A DNA stretch of 64,000 nt, from the NCBI GenBank assembly GCA_016704345.1, contig JADJAH010000019.1:62001-126000 (forward strand). Reading direction: 5' to 3'. Under the pieces are notes generated by a model. The model made no database searches and was not told the DNA's origin. It saw nothing but the letters and a program-made list of their open reading frames with translations. Positions 46,652 to 55,551 of this stretch are shown here, piece after piece; the first letter of the stretch is position 1; each line of letters begins with the position of its first letter. This stretch comes from Ignavibacteria bacterium (GTDB taxonomy: Bacteria > Bacteroidota > Ignavibacteria > Tepidaquicellales > Tepidaquicellaceae). Both the position numbers and the translations under genes were made by a program.

Positions 46652-49086
46652 ATTAATTTTCTCCTTTTGGCTGAAAGGTTTGTCATACCAACTACAAACA
46701 ACACAATCGAAATTGAATTGAAGGGCATAAGAATGGCCGCTATCAATGGCGAGAATGTTCCTTGAGATGCCAGATACAATCCGATCACATTATAAAAAAA
46801 AGATATGACGAAGCTTACTTTGATAATAAGCATTGTTGATCTTGCAAAATTCATAAACGAACCAAGTTTCGAAAATTCCTGCGCATCCATAATTATATCA
46901 CATGCAGGAGAGAAGCTTGCAACATCTTCCGTAACCGAAACACCAATATCGCTTTGCTTGAGGGCGCCTGCATCATTGAGACCATCTCCTATCATCATGA
47001 CCTTTTCGCCTTTCTTCTGTTTGGATCTCACATATCTCAACTTATCAGATGGCATCTGATCAAAATGAAGTTGATCATCTTCGAAAAATTTCTTCAGCAT
47101 AGTTCTTTCATGGTTCTTATCACCGGAGATAAGTGAAATGTTATACTTAGTGCTAAGCTCATTTAATAATGGTTCAAGACCGTCCCTGTACTTACTGCTG
47201 AACGAATAGAATCCCTTTACTTCGCCATCGATAGACAGGAATACATTTGTCGAAACCAAATTCTTCCTGAAGTCAGTGCTGAATTTCTGAAACGGACATT
47301 CTATATCACCCAATACATATCTGATATTTCCAAGCTTAACAATTCTGCCTTCCACTTGCCCGCTTATTCCTTCTCCGGCAATTTCTTCAAACTCAGTGGA
47401 TCTGAATACATATGAGCCATTTAATGATTCATGAATCCTTCTGCTTAGAGGATGAGTTGAATTCCTTACCAATGATTTAACAAGAGCATTATCTTCATCC
47501 GAAAGTTCGCTTCCGATAAACTCTATCCTTAGGTCCTTAGTATTTGTGATAGTACCCGTCTTATCAAGAACAATTGAATCAATCTTCGACATAGTTTCTA
47601 TGACAAATGAATCCCTCAAATAGAATTTATTCTTACCAAGAATCCGAAGACTGTTTCCCAAAGCAAAGGGAGTTGTCAATGCCAGTGCGCAAGGACATGC
47701 AATGATCAGAACTGTTGTAAATGCAGTCAACGCCTTGTCAACATCTGTAGGAAGCCAGTAGAATGCTGATGCGAAAGCTATTAGTAGAATAGCGATTGTA
47801 AAATACTTGCTTACAAAATTTGTAAGAGATTCAATTCCTGATTTTCGTGTTTTAACGAAGGCCTTGTCATTCCATAGTTGTGTAAGATAGCTTTGTGATA
47901 CAGTTCTGAGTACTTCGAGTTCAATAGCACTTCCAAGATGTTTTCCGCCGGCATAGATTATTTCACCAAGGACCTTTTGTTCGGGAATTGATTCCCCGGT
48001 AACAAAGCTGTAGTCAATGTATCCTTCACCGCTAAAAAGTATTGCATCAACAGGGATTATTTCATTGTTACGAATTATTATCCTGTCACCGACATTAAGT
48101 TTGGAAACGGGTATGCATGTCTCAGCGCCTTTCTTGTTGCAAGTAACAGAAATAGGAAAATATGATTTATAGTCTCTTTCGAAATTTATTGACTCGTATG
48201 TCTTACTTTGAAATAGTTTTCCGATCAAAAGGAAGAACACAAGTCCCGCCAAAGAATCCATAAAACCGGCGTTACTGTGTAAAACAATTTCATAAATGCT
48301 TCTCAAGAAGAGCGCAAGCAAACCCAATGATATTGGAACATCTATGTTGATGAATTTATTCTTCAGTCCCTTCCATGCCGAAATAAAGTATGGAGAACTG
48401 CAATATGTAATCACCGGAATTCCCAGAAGTATGTTCAGGTAGTTGAAAACATTTTTCAAACCCTGATCATAAGTATCACCTATAGCGAGATACTCGGGAA
48501 AGCTAAGCAGCATTATGTTCCCAAGACAAAAACCGGCAACACCGATCCTTGCATACAGATCACGGAAATTTTTTCCTGAGGATTTTTTCTTAAACTCCGT
48601 ATCGAGATTTATGTTAGGCTCATAGCCAACAGACACAAGAGATTTTACAACTTCCTTGAGGGTTGTTATTTCATTATCAAATAAAATGGAAACTCTTTTC
48701 TGAAGGAAATCAACTCTTGAATTTATCACTCCGGGATTTACCTTGTTGATGCGTTCCAAAAGCCAAATGCAGGAACTGCAGTGAATTTCGGGTATGCTAA
48801 ATGTTACGGAAGAAAGATTCTTGTTGTTGAATTCTACGATCTTACTGATAATATCCTTGTCGTCCAGATAATCGAAACGTTTCTCAAACGGAACTTCCTT
48901 AACTTTGAGCCCGGCCTCGCCGTCAATAGAATAATATTCGCAAAGATTGTGTCCGTCCAGAATTTGAAAGACGGCTTTACAACCTTCGCAGCAGAAGCTC
49001 TTATCATCTAGCTTAACTGAATTGTCATTACAGTTCTCCCCGCAATGATAGCAGAAGGAACTGATCTTATCTTTTACAAGGCTCAT
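46648..49086 (-). CDS. ccoI: Copper-type P1B ATPase for cbb3 assembly (CcoI/FixI)
   Basis: 812 residues. Supplies copper for the CuB site of cbb3 oxidase. The N-terminal zinc-ribbon-like CYHCGENC and CCEGCKAVFQIL are typical of the FixI group; an HMA domain has IHCSSCIWLL. The CPC membrane motif is in IIACPCALALTTPF, the phosphorylated Asp in LDKTGTITN, and the hinge in MIGDGLNDAGAL. I chose the ATG at 49086, where MSLVKDK begins; the longer frame from 49158 would translate the operator region and carries no conserved residues. First gene of the oxidase operon. Confidence 0.93.
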   Translation of the reverse strand: MSLVKDKISSFCYHCGENCNDNSVKLDDKSFCCEGCKAVFQILDGHNLCEYYSIDGEAGLKVKEVPFEKRFDYLDDKDIISKIVEFNNKNLSSVTFSIPEIHCSSCIWLLERINKVNPGVINSRVDFLQKRVSILFDNEITTLKEVVKSLVSVGYEPNINLDTEFKKKSSGKNFRDLYARIGVAGFCLGNIMLLSFPEYLAIGDTYDQGLKNVFNYLNILLGIPVITYCSSPYFISAWKGLKNKFINIDVPISLGLLALFLRSIYEIVLHSNAGFMDSLAGLVFFLLIGKLFQSKTYESINFERDYKSYFPISVTCNKKGAETCIPVSKLNVGDRIIIRNNEIIPVDAILFSGEGYIDYSFVTGESIPEQKVLGEIIYAGGKHLGSAIELEVLRTVSQSYLTQLWNDKAFVKTRKSGIESLTNFVSKYFTIAILLIAFASAFYWLPTDVDKALTAFTTVLIIACPCALALTTPFALGNSLRILGKNKFYLRDSFVIETMSKIDSIVLDKTGTITNTKDLRIEFIGSELSDEDNALVKSLVRNSTHPLSRRIHESLNGSYVFRSTEFEEIAGEGISGQVEGRIVKLGNIRYVLGDIECPFQKFSTDFRKNLVSTNVFLSIDGEVKGFYSFSSKYRDGLEPLLNELSTKYNISLISGDKNHERTMLKKFFEDDQLHFDQMPSDKLRYVRSKQKKGEKVMMIGDGLNDAGALKQSDIGVSVTEDVASFSPACDIIMDAQEFSKLGSFMNFARSTMLIIKVSFVISFFYNVIGLYLASQGTFSPLIAAILMPFNSISIVLFVVGMTNLSAKRRKLI

Positions 49087-49092
49087 GTTTGG

Positions 49093-49100
49093 CAAAGATA
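49093..49100 (-). promoter_or_regulatory. -7 box of the cbb3 operon promoter (near-leaderless)
   Basis: TATCTTTG on the minus strand matches TAnnTTTG and ends 6 bp before the ccoI ATG, so the transcript would have a leader of about 0-3 nt. There is no TTGAYA box 17 bp upstream, as expected for an activator-dependent promoter. Confidence 0.55.
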
Positions 49101-49121
49101 TAATTACTAAAATTGTATCTC

Positions 49122-49137
49122 TATGATATTTGTCATT
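49122..49137 (-). promoter_or_regulatory. Crp/Fnr-type operator 1 upstream of ccoI
   Basis: TATGA-TATTTG-TCATT, a dyad with 6 bp spacer in the Crp/Fnr architecture. Its centre (49129.5) lies about 41-42 bp upstream of a start near 49088, the class II activator position. Confidence 0.6.
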
Positions 49138-49143
49138 AAAAAG

Positions 49144-49159
49144 TATGATTTTTGTCATA
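49144..49159 (-). promoter_or_regulatory. Crp/Fnr-type operator 2 upstream of ccoI
   Basis: TATGA-TTTTTG-TCATA, a perfect dyad that extends to 11 bp arms (49138-49148 with 49155-49165). Its centre is 22 bp (two helical turns) from operator 1 and about 63 bp from the inferred start, a class I position. Confidence 0.62.
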
Positions 49160-49213
49160 CTTTTTCAAAATATGCATTTGTAGCACATTTTTGCACTTTG
49201 CCCAATAAATTAT

Positions 49214-49244
49214 TTGATTTCGGGGCAGAAATGATGTATTGCTT
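49214..49244 (+). promoter_or_regulatory. Weak candidate promoter of groES-groEL
   Basis: TTGATT (49214-49219), 17 bp, TATTGCTT (49237-49244); the second box is a poor match to TAnnTTTG. The CIRCE element would lie just downstream of the start, its usual place. Confidence 0.3.
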
Positions 49245-49265
49245 TAAGCGAGACTTCTTATTATT

Positions 49266-49292
49266 TTAGCACTCTCAATGATAGAGTGCTAA
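49266..49292 (+). promoter_or_regulatory. CIRCE operator (HrcA-binding site)
   Basis: TTAGCACTC, 9 bp, GAGTGCTAA: a perfect CIRCE inverted repeat 35 bp before the groES start. It implies repression of groES-groEL by HrcA, which is not encoded in this window. Confidence 0.96.
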
Positions 49293-49326
49293 CACAGTAA
49301 TTAATTAAACCAAAAAGAAGCATAAA

Positions 49327-49611
49327 ATGAACGTAAAACCATTAAGCGACAGGATAATAGTAAAACCTGCAGAAGCTGAAGAAAAAACAGCATCAGGACT
49401 TATTATTCCTGACACTGCAAAAGAGAAGCCAATGAAAGGCGAAATAGTAGCAGTAGGAAAAGGAAAGATCACCGATGACGGAAAAGAGATCAAACTGGAA
49501 TTGAAAGTCGGTGACAAAGTACTTTACGGAAAATATTCCGGTACAGAAGTAACGATTGACGGCGAGGAATATCTTATTATGAGAGAATCCGACGTCTATG
49601 CAATTATCTGA
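49327..49611 (+). CDS. groES: Co-chaperonin GroES
   Basis: 94 residues, the normal length. MNVKPLSDRIIVKPAEAEEKTASGLIIPDTAKEKPMKG contains the GroES N-terminal strand and the mobile loop that contacts GroEL; DKVLYGKYSGTEV and a terminal MRESDVYAII complete the fold. Forms the lid of the GroEL cage. Followed after 28 bp by groEL and controlled by the CIRCE element upstream. Confidence 0.98.
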   Translation: MNVKPLSDRIIVKPAEAEEKTASGLIIPDTAKEKPMKGEIVAVGKGKITDDGKEIKLELKVGDKVLYGKYSGTEVTIDGEEYLIMRESDVYAII

Positions 49612-49639
49612 AATTAAAATCAAAAGGAGAAAATAAACA

Positions 49640-51271
49640 ATGGCATCAAAAATAATCACGTTCAACACTGAAGCCAGAGCGGCTTTAAAGAAAGGTGTTG
49701 ATACGCTTGCCAACGCAGTGAAGGTCACATTGGGACCAAAGGGCAGGAATGTAGTAATAGATAAAAAGTTCGGTGCTCCTACAGTAACTAAAGATGGAGT
49801 CACAGTTGCAAAGGAAATCGAACTCGAAGATCCAATTGAAAATATGGGTGCGCAGATGGTAAAGGAAGTTGCTTCAAAGACTTCTGATGTGGCCGGAGAC
49901 GGAACCACAACTGCAACAGTTCTCGCACAGGCAATTTACAGAGAGGGACTTAAGCATGTAACAAGCGGAGCAAATCCAATGGATCTTAAGAGAGGAATTG
50001 ACAAGGCAGTTGAGACTCTTGTAAAAGGTCTGAAGGATCTTTCATCACCGATAAAGGAGAACAAAGAAATTGCGCAGGTTGGATCAATCTCAGCCAACAA
50101 TGATAAATACATTGGCGATCTTATCGCAGAAGCAATGGACAAGGTCGGGAAAGACGGTGTTATTACAGTTGAAGAAGCCAAAGGTACAGAAACAACAGTT
50201 GATGTTGTAGAAGGTATGCAGTTTGACAGAGGTTACCTTTCACCTTACTTCGTTACAGATGCAGAATCAATGGAAGCTGAGCTTGAAGATCCTTATATCC
50301 TTATTCATGATAAAAAGATCTCAACAATGAAAGACCTCCTTCCGATACTTGAGAAGGCTGTTCAATCAGGAAGAGGAATGCTTATACTTGCAGAAGATGT
50401 AGAAGGTGAAGCTCTTGCAACTTTGGTTGTCAATAAGCTTAGAGGAACTCTGAAGGTAGTAGCAGTAAAAGCTCCCGGATTTGGTGACAGAAGAAAAGCA
50501 ATGCTTGAAGATATTGCAATTTTAACCAAAGCTACGGTTATCTCTGAAGAGCAGGGATATAAACTTGAGAATGCAACAGTTTCATATCTTGGAACTGCAA
50601 AGAGAGTTGTTGTTGACAAAGACAATACAACAATCGTTGAAGGTGCCGGAGATAAGGAAGACATAAAGAAGAGGATCAATGAAATTAAGTCACAGATCGA
50701 TAAGACCACTTCTGACTACGATAAGGAAAAGCTTCAGGAAAGGCTCGCAAAGCTTTCAGGCGGAGTTGCTGTTCTGAAGATCGGTGCTTCTACAGAAGTT
50801 GAGATGAAAGAAAAGAAGGCAAGAGTTGAAGATGCATTGCATGCTACAAGAGCTGCAGTTGAGGAAGGTATTGTTCCCGGCGGTGGTGTAGCTTTGCTGA
50901 GAGTATCATCCAAACTCGACGGTCTTAAAGATGAGAACCATGACATTATGACCGGAATCAGTATCATTAAGAAAGCTATTGAAGAGCCTATAAGACAAAT
51001 AGTTGAGAACGCAGGTCTCGAGGGATCAGTGGTCATCAACAAAGTAAAAGAAGGTAAAGATAATTATGGATTCAATGCTGCAACTGAGAACTATGAAGAC
51101 CTTGTAAAGGCCGGAGTCATTGACCCTACAAAGGTAACAAGAGTTGCTCTTGAAAATGCAGCATCAGTCGCCGGTCTTTTACTTATGACTGAAGCTACTG
51201 TCGTTGAGAAACCCGAAAAAGAAAAAGCTGCTCCGATGATGCCTCCGGGCGGCATGGGAGACATGTACTAA
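49640..51271 (+). CDS. groEL: Chaperonin GroEL
   Basis: ATP-driven folding chamber, 543 residues. It shows TLGPKGRNVVIDKKFGAPTV, the nucleotide-binding GDGTTTATVLAQAI, the signature AAVEEGIVPGGGVALL, and the C-terminal GGM tail (PPGGMGDMY). A ribosome site (AGGAG) precedes the ATG. A Rho-independent terminator follows at 51308-51343. Confidence 0.98.
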   Translation: MASKIITFNTEARAALKKGVDTLANAVKVTLGPKGRNVVIDKKFGAPTVTKDGVTVAKEIELEDPIENMGAQMVKEVASKTSDVAGDGTTTATVLAQAIYREGLKHVTSGANPMDLKRGIDKAVETLVKGLKDLSSPIKENKEIAQVGSISANNDKYIGDLIAEAMDKVGKDGVITVEEAKGTETTVDVVEGMQFDRGYLSPYFVTDAESMEAELEDPYILIHDKKISTMKDLLPILEKAVQSGRGMLILAEDVEGEALATLVVNKLRGTLKVVAVKAPGFGDRRKAMLEDIAILTKATVISEEQGYKLENATVSYLGTAKRVVVDKDNTTIVEGAGDKEDIKKRINEIKSQIDKTTSDYDKEKLQERLAKLSGGVAVLKIGASTEVEMKEKKARVEDALHATRAAVEEGIVPGGGVALLRVSSKLDGLKDENHDIMTGISIIKKAIEEPIRQIVENAGLEGSVVINKVKEGKDNYGFNAATENYEDLVKAGVIDPTKVTRVALENAASVAGLLLMTEATVVEKPEKEKAAPMMPPGGMGDMY

Positions 51272-51307
51272 GATCCGGTTTCTGATGCAGATGTAATATT
51301 TCACATT

Positions 51308-51343
51308 AACCCTCTTCGTGAATTTTTCGGAGAGGGTTTTTTT
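51308..51343 (+). terminator. Rho-independent terminator of groES-groEL
   Basis: Stem AACCCTCTTCG / CGGAGAGGGTT (one T-G pair) with a 9 nt loop and a seven-T tail, 37 bp after the groEL stop. Confidence 0.9.
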
Positions 51344-51471
51344 ATCGATCAATTGATTCCGGTTTCATTCTACTAATTTGCATTGATAATAAAGTGTAAA
51401 CTAAGATAACACAGTCTATTTTATTAATCCCGTTTAAGAACTAATTTGTGAAATCTTAAGTTAACTGATGC

Positions 51472-52008
51472 ATGATAATACAAGCATTGTTGTTCATAGT
51501 TTCATTGTTGCCCTTAAGTCAACCGGCAACAGATGTTTCACTCCCTAATTTAAATATAAAGACCACCATGTCTGACAATCCTTATTACTCCAGAACAGAT
51601 ACAGCAAAGTTGAATGTTGATGATGAAGAATGGAAGAAGATTCTTGACGAAGAAGTATTCTACATAGCAAGAAAGAAAGGAACCGAGAGGGCTTTCTCCG
51701 GCAAGTATTGGGATTTCGAAGGCATTGGAACATACTACTGCGCTGTCTGCGGTAATAAGCTTTTTAAGTCTGACTCTAAGTTTGGCAGTTCATGCGGCTG
51801 GCCGAGTTTTTTTGAAGCTGACAGACCAAACAGTGTAAATTATGAAGAGGACTATACATTTGGAATGTCGAGGACAGAAGTACTTTGCGGTAGATGTGAA
51901 TCTCATCTTGGGCATATATTTGATGATGGTCCGCCGCCAACAGGAAAAAGATTCTGTATGAATTCCGTAGTTCTTGATTTCGAGCCTGATCAGGAAGGGA
52001 GCAAATAA
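51472..52008 (+). CDS. msrB: Peptide-methionine (R)-S-oxide reductase MsrB
   Basis: Repairs methionine-R-sulfoxide in proteins. The 178 residues include the zinc-binding Cys90/Cys93 (CAVCG) and Cys139/Cys142 (CGRCESHLGH), and the catalytic Cys162 in KRFCMNSVVLDF. An N-terminal hydrophobic segment (ALLFIVSLLPL, about 5-15) could be a signal peptide, placing the enzyme outside the cytoplasm; if translation begins at the internal Met33 the protein would be cytoplasmic. Transcribed alone after the groEL terminator. Confidence 0.94.
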   Translation: MIIQALLFIVSLLPLSQPATDVSLPNLNIKTTMSDNPYYSRTDTAKLNVDDEEWKKILDEEVFYIARKKGTERAFSGKYWDFEGIGTYYCAVCGNKLFKSDSKFGSSCGWPSFFEADRPNSVNYEEDYTFGMSRTEVLCGRCESHLGHIFDDGPPPTGKRFCMNSVVLDFEPDQEGSK

Positions 52009-52063
52009 TAATCACGCAAATTCTGGTTTAGCAATTACAACTCATACCTTACATTGACATAAG

Positions 52064-52485
52064 ATGAAGAACCTGTCCCGAAGTTTCCAGCTTTTGGAGA
52101 TAATTGTTTTGACTCTAACATTAGTATCCTGTGAGGCGCCGGAAAGTCACAAAAAACGGAGTGCTTCGGAGAAGAAAATCCGGAAGCCATTGAAAGAAAC
52201 ATTACGCCGCTTGTTTATCGCGGGATGCTCAGCATAAAGGGAGATATGAAAATACAGGATTGCTCTTCCGGAAAGCAGTATATTGTTTCGGATAAGAGCG
52301 ATCTGAGTTCGATTGATAAGGCTATAAAACAATCACAAGATATGGGAAACAAGAGCAGGCTGTACATTGAAGCTGAAGGATTTATTTCAACTCAAGAGAA
52401 TTTTGCTAAGAAGCAAAACGATACTGTACTTGTAATCGGAAGGATCTCAAGGATAGATATGCAGTTTGACTGCAATCCTCAGTAG
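52064..52485 (+). CDS. Small lipoprotein of unknown function, frame interrupted
   Basis: Two frames join. The first, from the ATG at 52064, has a lipoprotein signal ending LTLVSC (Cys23); the second continues with CFGEENPEAIERNITPLVYR, then MLSIKGDMKIQDCSSG and a beta-rich domain to 52485. Adding one A to the six-A run at 52151-52156 gives 140 residues. An open frame that begins at 52225 alone lacks the signal and is only the C-terminal half. The domain resembles copper-resistance NlpE-type/OB-like folds only loosely; I cannot assign a family. Its 3' end overlaps the convergent TIGR02757 gene by 7 bp. Confidence 0.65.
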
Positions 52486-53252
52486 TCGTGAGTTTTGTCA
52501 ATTCCAATATGACAAAGAGCAAAATCATACTTTACCGGATCCTCGGCATCAAAATCTTTTAGTCTATCCGTAAGTTCTGTAGCAAATGTTAGGTCGCACG
52601 ATCTTCTTTCAATAAGTCCTAACTGCCTTGAGATCCTGTAAATATGGGTATCCACAGGCATGACAATTTTATCCTTTCCAATTTCTCTCCAGCAACCGAG
52701 ATCAATCTCATCTTCTCTGACCATCCATCTCAGATACAAGTTCAGACGTTTACATGCAGATCTCATTTCAACGTTGGGAATAAGATAATTGTAACTATTT
52801 CTCCTTCCAGGAAATTTGTGAAGCTCTTTTCCAAACTTGCTCAATGCATTAGTAATGTTCAAATCATCCTGAGATACTGAACCGAGGATCAACTCTTTCA
52901 ATGAACCAAATTTCTTAAGAACCCCATTAATGTTTTTAAATAGATCGATCATATCTTCAGGAGCATTGAATCTGTAATACAAATCCTCAAAAAACTTTTT
53001 ATCTTTTTGTTCAGAAAAATTCAGGGTAAATTCATGCACATCATAACCGATTCTTTTAAAAAGCTTGTTCATCAGGGCATTGATCTGGTCAACTCTTCCA
53101 TATGAATAGCATGATACTATCAGTCCTGCGATCTCAATATCACGGGAGTTTTTAAGCTTATGAAGAATCCAAACAGGATCTTTTGATGAATGTTTATGCT
53201 TATATTTCAAATAAATTTCATCAAGATATTTCCCCAAATTTTTCTTATTCAA
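52479..53252 (-). CDS. TIGR02757 / DUF2400 family protein
   Basis: 257 residues. The segments DPVWILHKLKNSRDIEIAGLIVSCYSYGRVDQI and MPVDTHIYRISRQLGLIERRSCDLTFATELTDRL match the TIGR02757 family; the second looks like a helix-hairpin-helix DNA glycosylase-type region (VDTHIYRISRQLG). Function is unknown, perhaps DNA related. It is divergent from the HADH-like gene, with only 12 bp between the starts, so each promoter must lie within the other gene. Confidence 0.82.
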   Translation of the reverse strand: MNKKNLGKYLDEIYLKYKHKHSSKDPVWILHKLKNSRDIEIAGLIVSCYSYGRVDQINALMNKLFKRIGYDVHEFTLNFSEQKDKKFFEDLYYRFNAPEDMIDLFKNINGVLKKFGSLKELILGSVSQDDLNITNALSKFGKELHKFPGRRNSYNYLIPNVEMRSACKRLNLYLRWMVREDEIDLGCWREIGKDKIVMPVDTHIYRISRQLGLIERRSCDLTFATELTDRLKDFDAEDPVKYDFALCHIGIDKTHDY

Positions 53253-53264
53253 ACCAAAGCATAA

Positions 53265-53939
53265 ATGCTGAAAATATTTATCATAGGAGACAGCGAGAAA
53301 CTTATCTCCGAATTATCCGAACTGTTAAAAGAAAAGTGCGACATATGCGATGAACTTGATGACAAGGTTGATGTAGTTTTTGAACTTACCAATTACGATG
53401 AGGAAATGAAATTTAAAATTCTGAATTTCATTGAGTCCAAAAATACCGGATGCGCAATAGTCTCATCATCACTCTGCATTACGGCACTTCAACAAGCGGC
53501 TGAACTTTCTGATCCGTCGAAATTGATCGGAATAGCATTCTATCCCGGCTTCTCAGCAATGAAAGGTATTGAAATAGCTCCTACAAAGTTTACTGATGAG
53601 AAGATCATTGAGACTGTAAAGTCAATGTTTGAAGAAGTTGAAAAGCAAGTAATGACATCTCCCGACAGACCCGGAATGATAGCCATGAGAATCATATCAA
53701 TGATAATCAATGAAGCTTATCTTGTTATGCAGGAAGGAACATCAAACAAAGAAGATATAGATACTGCAATGAAGCTTGGAACAAATTATCCTTTTGGGCC
53801 AATTGAATGGAGCGAGAAACTTGGTGTTGAACTTGTTTACAATATTCTTGCATCCATGCTGAACGAATTCGGTGAAGACCGATACAGGATCACTCCCCTT
53901 TTACGTGAAGCCAGTATTTCAAGCAGGATCACATCGTAA
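53265..53939 (+). CDS. 3-hydroxyacyl-CoA dehydrogenase-like protein with degenerate active site
   Basis: 224 residues against about 280-290 for the family. The N-terminal Rossmann part is shortened and lacks the GxGxxG dinucleotide motif (it reads MLKIFIIGDSEKLISEL). The C-terminal dimerisation part is good: SPDRPGMIAMRI, DIDTAMKLGTNYPFGPIEWSEKLG. The catalytic His of the HFFNP motif is Ala91 (GIAFYPG), while Glu103 is kept. Normal dehydrogenase activity is unlikely; it may bind acyl-CoA or be a non-catalytic partner. Confidence 0.78.
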   Translation: MLKIFIIGDSEKLISELSELLKEKCDICDELDDKVDVVFELTNYDEEMKFKILNFIESKNTGCAIVSSSLCITALQQAAELSDPSKLIGIAFYPGFSAMKGIEIAPTKFTDEKIIETVKSMFEEVEKQVMTSPDRPGMIAMRIISMIINEAYLVMQEGTSNKEDIDTAMKLGTNYPFGPIEWSEKLGVELVYNILASMLNEFGEDRYRITPLLREASISSRITS

Positions 53940-53948
53940 ACACTCTGC

Positions 53949-54083
53949 TTATCTGAATGTAAATCCGTGAATCACAAGTTTGACTGTCATGTACAAAGAA
54001 AAAATCGTGGCTAAAATTATTACAGCCAACATTATCTTCGCCAGCAAACTGTCAAATTTTCTCTTTGGTTTTGTCTCTTCCAT
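53949..54083 (-). CDS. Small single-helix membrane protein, 44 residues
   Basis: A short frame with a charged N-terminus (MEETKPKRKFDS), a membrane helix (about 13-38, LLAKIMLAVIILATIFSLYMTV) and a short tail. It fills the gap between the HADH-like gene and deoA. There is no recognisable family; the codon use looks coding and both ends are well defined. It may be an orphan regulator or subunit. Confidence 0.5.
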   Translation of the reverse strand: MEETKPKRKFDSLLAKIMLAVIILATIFSLYMTVKLVIHGFTFR

Positions 54084-54144
54084 AATGCTTTGCAAATGTT
54101 AATTAATTCTTACTTATTGGCAAATTTTATAATATCATTATAGG

Positions 54145-55449
54145 TTAATCCAGAATATCAATGATCAACTTTCGCTCAGGAGGTTTCTCCCTGGTGACTC
54201 TGATTGCCTTGTTCAGTCTTTCCTCCGCCTTATCAAGTTTTTCATTCGCATCCGCAAAAATTTCCATAAGAGTATCTCCCTTCTTTACTTCATCACCTAT
54301 CTTAGAATGGAGTATAATTCCTGCAAGCGGATCAATTTTGTCTTCAATTCTCTTTCTTCCGCAACCAAGGTCAATTGCTGCAAATCCAATATCATCTGCT
54401 TTCAGATCTGATAAGAATCCATCACTTTGTGCAATCATGCTTCTGCCAATAGAACTTCTTCTCATTTTCGTCCAGTCCTTCACGTAATTCAAGTCGCCGC
54501 TTTGCGACTCAACAATTTCCAGAAATTTTCTATATGCACTTTTGTCCATTAACCTCGAGACAGCAATTTTCTCTCCTTCTTCCATACTGCCCGACTTTCC
54601 TCCAAGAAAAATCATTGCCCCTGCCAGTATTGTTGTCAGCTTAAAGAGATCCGGAATCATTGTTCCAGACATAAGCTCAATCGATTCTTCGACTTCCAGC
54701 CAGTTCCCTATTTTTCTACCCAAAGGCTGTTCCATGTCAGATAATACAGCGATGGCTTTCTTGCCGGACTTGCGTGACGTGTAAATCAATTTTTTAGCAA
54801 GCTCAATTGGCAGCTCAATGCCTGGTAAGTTTGCTCCACAGCCAATCTTAACATCAAATACAAATCCATCGGCTCCCTCGGCAAGCTTCTTGCTCATGAT
54901 ACTTGAAGTGATTAGCGGTATGCATTCGACTGTAGCAGTAACATCTCTAAGTGAGTATATCCGTTTGTCAGCGGGAGCAAAGTCTTTTGTCTGGCCTGCA
55001 AGCACGACTCCATTCTTTGCTAATAATCTTCTAAACTCGTCGATGCTTACATTTACATTGAAACCCGGAATCGACTCTAATTTGTCCAGTGTACCACCGG
55101 TGTGACCAAGTCCTCTGCCGGAAATCATTGGAACTGCAATTCCTTCGCATGCAACCAACGGCGCAAGAATCAGTGAAGTCTTATCGCCAACCCCTCCGGT
55201 AGAATGCTTGTCAATCTTGGACATTTGAAGCGAACCGAGATCAAGTACAACACCGCTGTTGAGCATTATGTCTGTAAGATGATAAGTTTCTTCATCACTC
55301 ATACCCCTGAAATAGACTGCCATAAGAAACGATGACATCTGATAATCCGCAACTTCACCGGACATATATCCCTCTATTATGAACTTAAGTTCATCTTTAG
55401 TAAGAGAGAGATTGTTTCTTTTCTTCTTTATTAACTCTGATGGATTCAT
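54145..55449 (-). CDS. deoA: Thymidine/pyrimidine-nucleoside phosphorylase
   Basis: Salvage enzyme that splits thymidine, and in some members uridine, with phosphate. I chose the ATG at 55449 (MNPSELIKKKRNNLSL), which gives 434 residues, the usual length; the longer frame from 55497 adds an unconserved head. The hallmark KIDKHSTGGVGDKTSL, the active-site SGRGLGHTGGTLDKLE and the C-terminal GILLHSKIGDEVKKGD domain are all present. Transcribed alone on the minus strand. Confidence 0.94.
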   Translation of the reverse strand: MNPSELIKKKRNNLSLTKDELKFIIEGYMSGEVADYQMSSFLMAVYFRGMSDEETYHLTDIMLNSGVVLDLGSLQMSKIDKHSTGGVGDKTSLILAPLVACEGIAVPMISGRGLGHTGGTLDKLESIPGFNVNVSIDEFRRLLAKNGVVLAGQTKDFAPADKRIYSLRDVTATVECIPLITSSIMSKKLAEGADGFVFDVKIGCGANLPGIELPIELAKKLIYTSRKSGKKAIAVLSDMEQPLGRKIGNWLEVEESIELMSGTMIPDLFKLTTILAGAMIFLGGKSGSMEEGEKIAVSRLMDKSAYRKFLEIVESQSGDLNYVKDWTKMRRSSIGRSMIAQSDGFLSDLKADDIGFAAIDLGCGRKRIEDKIDPLAGIILHSKIGDEVKKGDTLMEIFADANEKLDKAEERLNKAIRVTREKPPERKLIIDILD

Positions 55450-55551
55450 GGCGGATAAATTATGTAATTCAGAATGCTTTTGAAAGTCCTGTAGCAAAGC
55501 ATACTAGTCGATCCTTTTTCAAAAACATTTCACAAGTCTGCAAAAAACTTT

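Noticed and set aside
49087..49158. Upstream extension of ccoI to the ATG at 49158
   Set aside because: It would translate the -7 box and both operators and has no conserved residues; MSLVKDK at 49086 fits better.
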